From an uncultured Bacteroidales bacterium (GTDB lineage: Bacteria > Bacteroidota > Bacteroidia > Bacteroidales > UBA932), in contig ONCE01000001.1 of the NCBI GenBank assembly GCA_900316245.1, positions 120,123 through 184,122 of the forward strand: a DNA stretch of 64,000 nucleotides, written 5' to 3'. This document shows positions 8,360-16,453 of this stretch, in pieces. The notes beneath the pieces were generated by a model. That model searched no databases, was not told the DNA's origin, and was given only the letters and a program-made list of their open reading frames with translations. The position numbers and the translations under genes were made by a program. Position 1 is the stretch's first letter, and every line of letters begins with the position of its first letter.

Positions 8360-9615
8360 TGAAAAAAACAATACTGATTGCATTGGCAGCGCTGCTTTCC
8401 GGCAGCGCCGCTTTTGCGCAGGAAGAGAAGCCTGCGCACTTCAAGCTTTACGGCTTCATCCGTAACTATATAGTGGCCGATACCCGTGCCGTGAGTGCCG
8501 GTACCGAAGACCTCTATTTCTATATGCCCAAGGGCCGCGACATGCAGAATGGCATGGATATGAACGACGGTTTCAACTGGCGTTTTGTTTCCCTTACCAC
8601 CCGTCTGGGCCTGGATGTTTCCGGTTACAAGTGGGGAACCATGGGCGTTTCCGGTAAGGTGGAGGCAGACTTTTACTACCTCAGCGGTTCCGTTCCCACC
8701 CTGCGTCTGCGTCAGGCCTTTATGAAACTCAACTGGGACAACAGCCCCGTGGCTCTTACCATCGGCCAGTCCTGGCATCCCATGGCCGCCGATATGCCGC
8801 ATATGAACAATCTGGAGACCGGCGCTCCCTTCAACCCCTTCAACCGCAGCCCTCAGCTCACGGCCGATGTGAACCTGGGATCCGGCTTCAGCCTCACCGC
8901 CAGCATCCTGTACTTGAACCACTACCTGCCCACCGGTCCCGCCGGCAAGAGCAAGGACTACTACAAGTACGGCGCTCCCGAGTTCTTCCTGGGCTTCGCC
9001 TACAAGAATGCCAAGTTCACAGGTAAGCTGGGTGTAGATATGGTGAACATCCGTCCCTACCGCACCATCGCAGACTGGAGGGTCCAGGATGCCCAGGGTC
9101 CCACCATCAAGGTCAAGAGCCTTATGACCACCTTCTCTCCCTTCGTGTTCCTGCAGTACACCAGCGGCAAGTTCCAGCTGCGCGCCAAGAGCATCCTGGC
9201 TCAGGCCGGCGAGCATATGAACCTGCTTTCCGGTTACGGCGTCCATTCTTTCAACGACAACGGAACCATCGAGTATACTCCTATGCAGGACTGGGCCTCC
9301 TTCGTGAGCTTCCAGTACGGCAAGAAGTTCCAGGTGATGGGTATGCTGGGTTATATGAAGCAGCTGGGTACCACCAAGGCCCTCTGTGACAACAACGTAT
9401 GGATGAACACCTCCGCCGACGTGCGCATCCAGCAGGCTTTCCGCGCCACCCCTACCGTGGCCTGGAACCTGGGTAAGTTCACCGTGTCCCTGGAGTACAA
9501 CCTCACCGCCGCCCAGTTTGGCAGCGGCGCCCGCAACGAGCGCGGTATGTTCACCGGCGACAAGGAGTGGATCCTGAATCACCGTTTCATCTGCATGACC
9601 AAGTTCAACTTTTAG
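8359..9615 (+). CDS. Outer-membrane porin (DcaP-like) coupled to the DASS symporter
   Basis: 418-aa beta-barrel protein with signal peptide (MKKTILIALAALLSGSAAFAQ). The body is alternating hydrophobic/polar strands ending in aromatic residues and closes with MTKFNF, a typical barrel C terminus. The opening FKLYGFIRNYIVADTR and the loop GQSWHPM resemble DcaP-type porins. TAATG coupling to the symporter suggests a two-membrane uptake route for the same anion. The last codons and stop lie in a perfect 15-bp palindrome (9603-9634). The family assignment to DcaP is from memory of the pattern and is less sure than the porin call. Confidence 0.75.
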   Translation: MKKTILIALAALLSGSAAFAQEEKPAHFKLYGFIRNYIVADTRAVSAGTEDLYFYMPKGRDMQNGMDMNDGFNWRFVSLTTRLGLDVSGYKWGTMGVSGKVEADFYYLSGSVPTLRLRQAFMKLNWDNSPVALTIGQSWHPMAADMPHMNNLETGAPFNPFNRSPQLTADVNLGSGFSLTASILYLNHYLPTGPAGKSKDYYKYGAPEFFLGFAYKNAKFTGKLGVDMVNIRPYRTIADWRVQDAQGPTIKVKSLMTTFSPFVFLQYTSGKFQLRAKSILAQAGEHMNLLSGYGVHSFNDNGTIEYTPMQDWASFVSFQYGKKFQVMGMLGYMKQLGTTKALCDNNVWMNTSADVRIQQAFRATPTVAWNLGKFTVSLEYNLTAAQFGSGARNERGMFTGDKEWILNHRFICMTKFNF

Positions 9616-9634
9616 GGCACCCTAAAAGTTGAAC
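9603..9634. repeat. Perfect 15-bp palindrome over the porin stop codon
   Basis: Arms GTTCAACTTTTAGGG and CCCTAAAAGTTGAAC with a two-base centre (CA). The left arm is the coding end of the porin gene; the right arm is its exact inverted copy. It immediately precedes a separate terminator. Confidence 0.9.
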
Positions 9635-9635
9635 A

Positions 9636-9663
9636 AAGGCACCGGAAAACCGGTGCCTTTTTG
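9636..9663 (+). terminator. Terminator after the porin gene
   Basis: AAAGGCACCGG and CCGGTGCCTTT arms with a short A-rich loop, then T5G T4. Confidence 0.9.
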
Positions 9664-9667
9664 TTTT

Positions 9668-9748
9668 AACCCCTGTAGCCCCCTATAAGGGGGCATTTCG
9701 GCCTTTGGCCGGGCGGCAGAAGCCGCCTGGTCGCTTCGCTCTCGGGTT
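9668..9748. repeat. Folded GC-rich intergenic element with three hairpins in a short outer stem
   Basis: Outer arms AACCC (9668-9672) and GGGTT (9744-9748) enclose GCCCCC-tataa-GGGGGC (9678-9694), CGGCC-ttt-GGCCG (9699-9711) and GGCGGC-agaa-GCCGCC (9712-9727). The start CTGTAGCC and the ATAAGGGGG tract echo the core of the element at 42440. Together with the hairpin at 9782-9804 this fills the 214-bp gap between the porin and the C26 gene. Confidence 0.5.
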
Positions 9749-9829
9749 CTTCGTGGAAAGGTATGGAAAAAGAAATGGTTCAGGGCCCGATTTTTGCGGG
9801 CCTCGGTTGTTTATTTCACAGTCTTTCGT

Positions 9830-10792
9830 ATGAATATAAAGCTGATTGGGTCCCTGGCTGCTGTCCTGCTGATGTTGTCATGTGGTAAACATGAGGAAGG
9901 AAAGCAGGTTCGCATAGGAATTGCCTGGAGGGGAGACAGTACGTCGGTATCCTACACCTCCACTTTGAAGAGCGTCCGCGAGGCGGGGGCCATCCCCGTT
10001 CCGCTGCCCCTTGTCAAGTCTCCCGTTCTGGAATACAGCGGGGACGAGCTGTTGGGACAGTACAAAGACAGCCACGGCATCCTGCTTCAGGAATTCGCAG
10101 ACCAGATCAAGGCCCAGCCCCTTCAGGGACAGAACCTGAAGCAACTCCTGGAGGGATTGGATGCCCTCATTTTCACCGGCGGTTCGGACATCAGCCCCAC
10201 CCTCTACCGGGTGCCGGAGCCCTGGCACGGAATAGAAAGTGAAGGAATGTACGACGGCCGCCGGGACGTTTCGGACTATATCCTGATGTCCTGGTGCCTG
10301 GAACGGGAGGAAAAACTGCCCGTTCTGTGCCTCTGCCGCGGAATGCAGATGCTCTCCGTGGTTTCGGGTGCCACTATGATCCAGGACCTGAAAACTTTCT
10401 TTGCGGATAGGGGAGTGGTGTATCAGGACACCCACCGGGTAGAAGCGACAGCAGAACACGGGAAAAACTTTGCCCCCCATTCCGTGCAGGTGACGGATGC
10501 CTCTTCGCTGCTTAGGAAGATTACCGGGGCCAGTGTCATAGACAAGGTCCCGTCCTGGCATCACCAGGCCGTCCGCAGCGTAGAAGGGACGGCGCTTAAG
10601 GTGACGGCCGTGACGCCCACAAGCGGAGTAGAGATCATCGAAGCCGTGGAGCGCACGGACAAGCCCTTTTTCATCGGCGTGCAGTATCACCCCGAGGTGG
10701 CTGTAGCCAAGCACGCCAACAAAGAGGCCGACGCCAATGATTTTATGCCCTACGACCAGGCGCTTGTCTACTTCCGGGCGCTGGTAAAATAA
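9830..10792 (+). CDS. C26-family glutamine-amidotransferase-like lipoprotein
   Basis: 320-aa lipoprotein (MNIKLIGSLAAVLLMLSC, lipobox LMLSC) carrying a class I glutamine amidotransferase/gamma-glutamyl hydrolase domain like PuuD. Nucleophile Cys in LCLCRGMQ, partner His and Glu in VQYHPE, and the oxyanion turn TGGSDISP are all present, so it is probably active. Cleaving gamma-glutamyl bonds of peptides or gamma-Glu-GABA in the periplasm is inference. The ATG at 9830 is preferred over the TTG at 9794, which would place 12 residues before the signal peptide. A hairpin with GGCCCG/CGGGCC arms lies at 9782-9804, upstream of the start. Confidence 0.85.
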   Translation: MNIKLIGSLAAVLLMLSCGKHEEGKQVRIGIAWRGDSTSVSYTSTLKSVREAGAIPVPLPLVKSPVLEYSGDELLGQYKDSHGILLQEFADQIKAQPLQGQNLKQLLEGLDALIFTGGSDISPTLYRVPEPWHGIESEGMYDGRRDVSDYILMSWCLEREEKLPVLCLCRGMQMLSVVSGATMIQDLKTFFADRGVVYQDTHRVEATAEHGKNFAPHSVQVTDASSLLRKITGASVIDKVPSWHHQAVRSVEGTALKVTAVTPTSGVEIIEAVERTDKPFFIGVQYHPEVAVAKHANKEADANDFMPYDQALVYFRALVK

Positions 10793-10807
10793 TATCCTGA
10801 TTTTTTG

Positions 10808-10815
10808 TATCTTTG
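10808..10815 (+). promoter_or_regulatory. -7 box for the phosphohexomutase gene
   Basis: TATCTTTG, 23 nt before the ATG at 10839. Confidence 0.6.
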
Positions 10816-10838
10816 TAAGTTGACTAAAACCGAATGCT

Positions 10839-12203
10839 ATGGGCGCATTTCACGCATATGACATCCGCGGCGTCTGGGGGAAAGACTGGAACCTGGATAC
10901 TGCATATAAAGTGGGATATTTCATCCCTATCCTTCTGAAAACCAATAAAGTACTGCTGGGAAGAGACTGCCGTGTCTCTTCGGACGAGATTCGCGACGCC
11001 GTCATCCGCGGCATCAACGATGCCGGAGCGGACGTCTATGATATCGGCCTCAGTTCTACCCCTATGGTATACTTCGGCACGGCAAATTACGGCTTCGACG
11101 CCTCCGTGCAGATTACCGCCAGCCACAATCCGGCCGAATACAACGGAATGAAGGTGTCCACCACGGACGCCCAGGCTGTGGGTTACGATGCCGGTCTGGG
11201 CCAGATCAAGGCCTGGATTGACGAAGGAAAACCCACCCCGGTGGCCGCCCTCCGCGGCGGGCTGTTCCAGAAGGACATCATGGAAGACTATCTGGCTTTC
11301 ATGCGCAAGTTCGTGAAGGACTATAGCGGCCTCACCATCGCCATGGACCTGTCCAACGGTATGGCCAACCTCTTTGCCAAGGAGATCTTCGGCACGGGCA
11401 AGAACATCCATTATCTGTTCGACACCCTGGACGGCCGCTTCCCCAACCACGAACCCAACCCGCTCATCGAAAAGAACTGCTTCCCCCTGGAAGAGAAAGT
11501 AAAGGAAGTAAAGGCCGATGCCGGTGTCATCTACGACGGAGACGCAGACCGCGTGATGTTCATAGACGAGAAGGGCCAGTTCATCAGCCCGGACCTTATG
11601 ATTGCCCTTATGGGCCGCTATTTCGTGGGAGAAAGGGGCCTGAAGGGCATTGTCCTGCAGGATATCCGTTCCTCCAAGGCCGTGGGTGAGTACCTGACCC
11701 CTATGGGCTGCACTATGGAAACCTGGAAGGTGGGCCGCGCCTTTGCCGCCAAGAAACTCCGTGAGATTGACGGAGTCTGGGGCGGGGAACTGGCCGGTCA
11801 CTACTATTTCCGCGATTTCTTCTACAGCGACAGCGGCCTCCTGGCTTCCATCATCCTGCTCAACATTGTCAAGGACCTCAAGAGCGAGGGCAAGACCCTG
11901 AGCCAGGCCATCGCAGAGATTGTCCGCTACAAGAACTCCGGAGAAATCAACTTCCGCCTGGAAGACAAGCAGGGCGCCATGGACGCCCTCAAGGAGCACT
12001 TTATGCAGGCCGAAAAAGCCACGGCTTTCATGGACTTCGACGGCTATCGCATCGAGTTCCCGGACTGGTGGTTCAACATCCGTCCTTCCAATACGGAGCC
12101 TTACCTCCGCTTTATCTGCGAGGCCACGTCCGAAGCCCTTCTGCAGGAGAAGATTGCACAGACCGAGAAGATTCTTACCACCCGCTTTGGCGCCAAACGA
12201 TAG
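10839..12203 (+). CDS. Phosphomannomutase/phosphoglucomutase
   Basis: Alpha-D-phosphohexomutase interconverting hexose 6-phosphates and 1-phosphates for surface glycan precursors. The four family blocks are present in order: ITASHNPAEYNGMK with the phosphoserine, DGDADRV for the metal, GGELAGHYYF for sugar binding, and RPSNTEPYLR for phosphate binding. The 454-aa length is normal for ManB/PgmB-type enzymes. Which sugar is preferred cannot be told. The M23/LysM gene starts 3 bp after the stop, so the two form an operon. Confidence 0.92.
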   Translation: MGAFHAYDIRGVWGKDWNLDTAYKVGYFIPILLKTNKVLLGRDCRVSSDEIRDAVIRGINDAGADVYDIGLSSTPMVYFGTANYGFDASVQITASHNPAEYNGMKVSTTDAQAVGYDAGLGQIKAWIDEGKPTPVAALRGGLFQKDIMEDYLAFMRKFVKDYSGLTIAMDLSNGMANLFAKEIFGTGKNIHYLFDTLDGRFPNHEPNPLIEKNCFPLEEKVKEVKADAGVIYDGDADRVMFIDEKGQFISPDLMIALMGRYFVGERGLKGIVLQDIRSSKAVGEYLTPMGCTMETWKVGRAFAAKKLREIDGVWGGELAGHYYFRDFFYSDSGLLASIILLNIVKDLKSEGKTLSQAIAEIVRYKNSGEINFRLEDKQGAMDALKEHFMQAEKATAFMDFDGYRIEFPDWWFNIRPSNTEPYLRFICEATSEALLQEKIAQTEKILTTRFGAKR

Positions 12204-12206
12204 CGA

Positions 12207-13241
12207 ATGAAAAAAATCCTCCCCATCCTCCTGCTCCCGCTCCTGAGCCTCTCCCTGCACGCCCAGGACCGGGAAGCCGATTCCCTGCGCCACGTCTTTG
12301 GCCGTCAGACCGTAACCTCCGTTAAGAACCGTGCTACGCCCTATGCAGACACCCTGGATACCGGAAATTCTTCCGTCAAGGTGGTCCTGTATAACAACGG
12401 CACCTACCGCTATGTCAAGGACCCTAAACTGGTAGCGGCAGACAGCACCTTCACCGAGTATTGGTCCACCACTACCGTCAATCCCTACAAGGAAGAGCCC
12501 GACGCCCTGCCGGACCGCTTCTCCCTCTGGATTGTGGATACGCTGGATTCATACTGCTGCCCCAATGTGGTCAAGCCCCGTTCCCTGTACGGTTACCGTC
12601 ACGGCCGCCGGCACCAGGGCATAGACCTTCCGTATCCTACCGGTACGCCCGTACCCGCCACCTTCGACGGCCGGGTGCGCATCTCAGATTACGTGGGCGG
12701 ATACGGCAACCTGGTGGTCATCCGCCACGCCAACGGCCTGGAGACCTTCTACGGCCACCTTTCCAAGAGAAGTGTTCAGGCCGGGGACTGGGTGAACGCC
12801 GGAGACATCATCGGCCTGGGCGGCTCCACCGGCCGTTCCACCGGTCCGCACCTGCATTTCGAGACGCGCTACCGCGGTGCCGCCTTTGATCCCTCCTGGC
12901 TCATTGACTTTGAAACTGGCACCCTGCGCCACCGGCTCCTGAAAATCCGTTCCTGGTACTTCAATCCCAACCAGCGGTATGTCCAGAACGTAGACGACGA
13001 GGACGAGATTTTCCGCACCGACGAGGAAGACCGTCTGCTGGCCGAAGAACAGGCCAAGAAGGAAGCCGCCGCCCGTGCCGCCGCAGAGGCTGCCGCTATG
13101 CGTTACCATACGGTCCGCAGCGGCGATACCCTCTACAGCATCGCCCGCAAATACGGCACCACCGTCAAGCGCATCTGCCAGCTCAACGGCATCAAGGAAA
13201 CCACCGTCCTACAGGTCGGTAAACGTCTAAGAGTTCGATAA
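12207..13241 (+). CDS. Secreted M23 peptidase with C-terminal LysM domain
   Basis: 344-aa exported cell-wall hydrolase: signal peptide (MKKILPILLLPLLSLSLHAQ), M23 (LytM) domain at about residues 125-225, a charged Ala/Glu linker, and a LysM peptidoglycan-binding domain at the end (YHTVRSGDTLYSIARKYGTT). Zinc ligands are present (RHQGIDLP and GPHLHFE), so an active endopeptidase is expected. The stop codon is inside the left arm of the structured element 13238-13377, facing def. Confidence 0.9.
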   Translation: MKKILPILLLPLLSLSLHAQDREADSLRHVFGRQTVTSVKNRATPYADTLDTGNSSVKVVLYNNGTYRYVKDPKLVAADSTFTEYWSTTTVNPYKEEPDALPDRFSLWIVDTLDSYCCPNVVKPRSLYGYRHGRRHQGIDLPYPTGTPVPATFDGRVRISDYVGGYGNLVVIRHANGLETFYGHLSKRSVQAGDWVNAGDIIGLGGSTGRSTGPHLHFETRYRGAAFDPSWLIDFETGTLRHRLLKIRSWYFNPNQRYVQNVDDEDEIFRTDEEDRLLAEEQAKKEAAARAAAEAAAMRYHTVRSGDTLYSIARKYGTTVKRICQLNGIKETTVLQVGKRLRVR

Positions 13242-13377
13242 AAGAAGAGGCACAGCCTCCGGAAACCTTCGCCACCCTCGGCGATTAGAGGGAGGGACCC
13301 GCCCCGAAGGGGTGGGAGGGCCGGAGCTTCGCGCAGCGAAGCGTAGGGGTTTCCGGAGGCTGTGCCTCTTCTTTTAT
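13238..13377. repeat. Structured inverted-repeat element A between convergent genes
   Basis: Perfect 30-bp arms (13238-13267 and 13348-13377) that contain the stop codons of both flanking genes. The 80-bp core folds into three hairpins: H1 CCCTC/GAGGG (13275-13292), H2 CCCGCCCC-GAA-GGGGTGGG (13298-13316), H3 GCTTCGC-gca-GCGAAGC (13326-13342). The core is shared with the element at 42440 while the arms are not. The A/T-ended arms could also act as a bidirectional terminator. Confidence 0.85.
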
Positions 13378-13928
13378 TTAAGTTTCGAGTTATAGTGAGG
13401 GTGGACTTTGCCCTTGGAGATGTTTTGGAGCTTGCTGGCTAACATCTTTTTGCGGATGGGAGCGGCGTGGTCCGTGAAGAGGTCTCCGTCCAGGTGGGAC
13501 ATCTCGTGCTGGATCATACGGCAGGCAAAGTTGTCAAAGTCCTCGGTGACTTCCTGCAGGTCCTCGTTGTAATAACGCACTTTCATCTTTTTGGGCCGAA
13601 GGACATCGCAGTAGATGCCGGGAATGGAGAGGCAGCCCTCCGAGTAGGTCACCTGTTCCTCGCTTTCCTCCACAATCTCCGGGTTAATGAGGGTACGGCG
13701 GAAACCCTTGAGGTAGGGATAGGCATCGGATACCACGTCTCCGTCTACGATTACCACGCGCTGGCTCACGCCAATCTGCGGGGCGGCGAGGCCACAGCCA
13801 TCGGCCCTTACCAGGGTGTCCTTGAGGTCTTGCACCAGGGTGGCAATTCCTTCCTTGTCTTTTAAGTCGGCGGGGTCCGCCTTCCGGCGCAGCACTTCGG
13901 CGCCGTAAAGATAGATGGGCTTGATCAT
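13374..13928 (-). CDS. def: Peptide deformylase
   Basis: Removes the formyl group from the N-terminal methionine of nascent proteins. The three metal/active-site motifs are visible: GCGLAAPQIG, EGCLSIPG (ligand Cys) and QHEMSHLDG (two ligand His and catalytic Glu). The last motif has Ser where HExDH is usual; this position is not a ligand. 184 aa, normal length. It starts inside the ruvX stop (ATGA overlap), so it is translationally coupled to ruvX. The stop lies in element A. Confidence 0.95.
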   Translation of the reverse strand: MIKPIYLYGAEVLRRKADPADLKDKEGIATLVQDLKDTLVRADGCGLAAPQIGVSQRVVIVDGDVVSDAYPYLKGFRRTLINPEIVEESEEQVTYSEGCLSIPGIYCDVLRPKKMKVRYYNEDLQEVTEDFDNFACRMIQHEMSHLDGDLFTDHAAPIRKKMLASKLQNISKGKVHPHYNSKLK

Positions 13929-14416
13929 TTTCTTCTTCTCGTCTTGTTACGGGACAGGCTGTCCGGTACGTTGAGCGGGTCCATACCCGCCACTCCGCTG
14001 CTGCCGCTCTGGCGATCCAGAAAGCTCTGGAGGATGAGGGCGGCCGATATTTTGTCTACCGAGCCTTTCTCCCGGCGCTCGCTCTTCTTGGCTCCGCCGT
14101 CAATGAGGGCGCGCTGGGCCAGGACCGAGGTAAAGCGCTCGTCTTCCAGGTGAACCGGGGTTTCCGGAAAGGCTTTTTTCAGCTGTTTCAGGAACACATC
14201 TACATAGGCCTGGGCTTCAGAGGGTTGGCCATCCATATTGATGGGATACCCCACTACAAAGGCAAGGATTCTCTCGGAGCTAGCATAATTTTTGAGATAA
14301 TCTATTATCTTTGTAGAATCAATTGTATCCAGAGCAGAAGCAAAGATACCCAGAGGGTCGCTGGCGGCAACACCTGTGCGTTTGCGTCCGTAATCTATGC
14401 CAATGTATCTGTCCAT
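13925..14416 (-). CDS. ruvX: Putative pre-16S rRNA nuclease / Holliday junction resolvase-like protein YqgF
   Basis: RNase H-fold protein of the YqgF/RuvX family, implicated in 16S rRNA 5' maturation. It begins with the diagnostic MDRYIGIDYGRKRTGVAASD and has the EDERFTS segment and the C-terminal DKISAALILQSFLD block with the last acidic residue. The ATG at 14416 is preferred: the -7 box ends only 9 nt upstream, so an upstream TTG at 14428 would not be in the transcript. The tail (GMDPLNVPDSLSRNKTRRRK) is longer and more basic than usual. Coupled to def. Confidence 0.9.
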   Translation of the reverse strand: MDRYIGIDYGRKRTGVAASDPLGIFASALDTIDSTKIIDYLKNYASSERILAFVVGYPINMDGQPSEAQAYVDVFLKQLKKAFPETPVHLEDERFTSVLAQRALIDGGAKKSERREKGSVDKISAALILQSFLDRQSGSSGVAGMDPLNVPDSLSRNKTRRRK

Positions 14417-14425
14417 TACAAGTTG

Positions 14426-14433
14426 CAAAGGTA
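14426..14433 (-). promoter_or_regulatory. -7 box for ruvX-def
   Basis: TACCTTTG on the minus strand; only 9 nt separate it from the ruvX ATG, implying a very short leader. Confidence 0.6.
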
Positions 14434-14442
14434 AGCATTTTT

Positions 14443-15288
14443 ATGGAGAAATCAGATAAAAAGGAGTCACGCAACTACCGCTTGTCCCTTATCGACGCCG
14501 TGTCCCACGAGCGCCTGTGGAGCGTCCGGTTCACGCGCCCCATCTTCATCGGGGCCATGGCATCCGGAATAGTGGTATCGCTGGTAGCCTTTTATTGCCT
14601 TATAGCCTATACGCCCGTCCGCACGTTCATTCCCGGTTATCCGGACGCCCAGACGCGTCGTCAGGCGGTGCAGAACGCCCAGAAAATTGACTCGCTGGAA
14701 ATGCGGCTCATGCAGTGGGATCTGTATTCGCAGAATCTCCGCCGCATTGTGGCAGGGGAGGCCCCCCTCCGGCTGGACAGCGTCCTTTTGGGCGCCAGGG
14801 GCAGCCAGGACATCCCCGACGAGCGGTATTTCGCCCTTCGGGATTCCCTCTTGAGGGCCGATGTAATAGCCCAGGAGCAGTTCAATGTGGAAGACGCTTC
14901 CCGCCAGAACCTTCCCCTGGAAGCCATCTCCTTCTTCCCGCCGGTGAAGGGCGTGGTATCGGAAGGCTTTGACCGGGCCCTGCACCCGTATCTGGATATT
15001 ACCGCCCCCGCCGGCAGTATGGTTACCGCCGTGCTGGACGGCACCGTGGTCCACACCTCCTGGGATGCAGAAGACGGCTACCTGATGGTTATCCAGCATT
15101 CCGGAGATATCCTGTCCGTATACAAGCACAACCAGAAGCTCCTGCATCAGCAGGGAGACGTGGTCAAGGCAGGAACGCCTATCGGCCTGCTGTCCCAGTC
15201 CGAGTCCCTCACCAAGGGAGACCATCTCCATTTCGAACTCTGGTACGAAGGCCAGGCCCTGGATCCCGCCCTCTACATCAAGTTTTAG
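14443..15288 (+). CDS. Membrane-anchored M23 peptidase
   Basis: 281-aa type II membrane protein: short basic cytoplasmic N terminus, one transmembrane helix (about residues 35-58), a coiled segment, then an M23 domain (about residues 165-278). Zinc ligands HPYLDI and DHLHFEL are intact, so a wall endopeptidase is expected. The ATG at 14443 follows the divergent ruvX gene; an in-frame extension back to 14323 would overlap ruvX and has no signal. dxr starts 10 bp downstream, so the gene heads a dxr-rseP operon. Confidence 0.88.
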   Translation: MEKSDKKESRNYRLSLIDAVSHERLWSVRFTRPIFIGAMASGIVVSLVAFYCLIAYTPVRTFIPGYPDAQTRRQAVQNAQKIDSLEMRLMQWDLYSQNLRRIVAGEAPLRLDSVLLGARGSQDIPDERYFALRDSLLRADVIAQEQFNVEDASRQNLPLEAISFFPPVKGVVSEGFDRALHPYLDITAPAGSMVTAVLDGTVVHTSWDAEDGYLMVIQHSGDILSVYKHNQKLLHQQGDVVKAGTPIGLLSQSESLTKGDHLHFELWYEGQALDPALYIKF

Positions 15289-15298
15289 CCTTTAGCCT

Positions 15299-16453
15299 AT
15301 GGAGCAAAAGAGCATTGCCATTCTGGGTTCTACCGGTTCCATTGGCACTCAGACGCTGGACGTGGTGCGGCAGCACCCGGACCGCTTCTGCGTGTTTATG
15401 ATTTCGGCCAACAGCAGCGCAGACCTTCTGATTGAACAGGCCCGCACCTTCCACGTGCCTCACGTGGTCATCTGCAATCCGGACAAATTCCAGCAGGTGA
15501 AGGAGGCCCTTCCGGGCGTGGATGTCCGTCTGGGCATTGACGCCGCCTGCGAACTGGTCCAGGCTCCCGAGGTTCAGGTAGTCGTGGCCGCTATGGTGGG
15601 CTTCAGCGGACTTAAACCCACGCTGGCCGCTGTCCGCGCCAGCAAGACCATAGCCCTGGCCAACAAGGAAACCCTCGTGGCGGCAGGCTCCCTGGTAATG
15701 GGGGAGGCCGCCCGTTGCAACGCTCCCATCTATCCCGTAGACTCCGAACATTCGGCCATCTTCCAGTGCCTGCTGGGCGCCCACGGCAATCCGGTGGAAA
15801 AGATTCACCTGACGGCTTCCGGCGGCCCTTTCCGCACCTGGGAGAAGGATCAGATAGCCCAGGCCACCAAGGCCCAGGCCCTCAAGCATCCCAACTGGGA
15901 TATGGGTGCCAAGATTACCATCGATTCGGCCACTATGATGAACAAGGGCTTCGAGGTCATCGAGGCCAAGTGGCTCTTCAATGTGGAGGCCAATCAGATT
16001 CACGTGGTGGTGCATCCGGAGTCGGTGATCCACTCGATGGTGGAGTTCAAGGACGGCGCGGTGATGGCCCAGCTGGGCTGCCCCGATATGCGCCTGCCCA
16101 TTGCCCTGGCAATGGCTTATCCCACCCGCCTTCCGCTGGACGGAAAGCGCCTGGATTTCGGCTCGCTGGGCGCCCTCACATTCTTTGAGCCGGACCGCGT
16201 CAAGTTCCCCTGCCTGCAGCTGGCTTTTGATGCCATCGCCCGCGGCGGCAACATCCCCTGTGCGATGAATGCAGCCAACGAGGCGGCCGTGGCGGCTTAC
16301 CTGAAAGACCAAATCCGTTTCTACGATATCCCGGAGGTCATAGCGGAAGCTATGGACCGCACCGCCTTTGTGCAGCAGCCTTCCCTGGAAGACATCTTTG
16401 CCACGCACGAATCGGCCTTTGAACTGGCGCAGAAGAGAATTTCGGCCCTATGA
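15299..16453 (+). CDS. dxr: 1-deoxy-D-xylulose 5-phosphate reductoisomerase
   Basis: Second step of the MEP isoprenoid pathway. The N-terminal NADPH-binding turn GSTGSIGTQTLDVV, the ANKETLVAAG block, the metal/substrate loop PVDSEHSAIFQ and the flexible loop with SGGPFRTW are all clear. 384 aa, normal. It overlaps rseP by 4 bp (ATGA). Fits with uppS at the start of the window, which uses products of this pathway. Confidence 0.97.
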   Translation: MEQKSIAILGSTGSIGTQTLDVVRQHPDRFCVFMISANSSADLLIEQARTFHVPHVVICNPDKFQQVKEALPGVDVRLGIDAACELVQAPEVQVVVAAMVGFSGLKPTLAAVRASKTIALANKETLVAAGSLVMGEAARCNAPIYPVDSEHSAIFQCLLGAHGNPVEKIHLTASGGPFRTWEKDQIAQATKAQALKHPNWDMGAKITIDSATMMNKGFEVIEAKWLFNVEANQIHVVVHPESVIHSMVEFKDGAVMAQLGCPDMRLPIALAMAYPTRLPLDGKRLDFGSLGALTFFEPDRVKFPCLQLAFDAIARGGNIPCAMNAANEAAVAAYLKDQIRFYDIPEVIAEAMDRTAFVQQPSLEDIFATHESAFELAQKRISAL

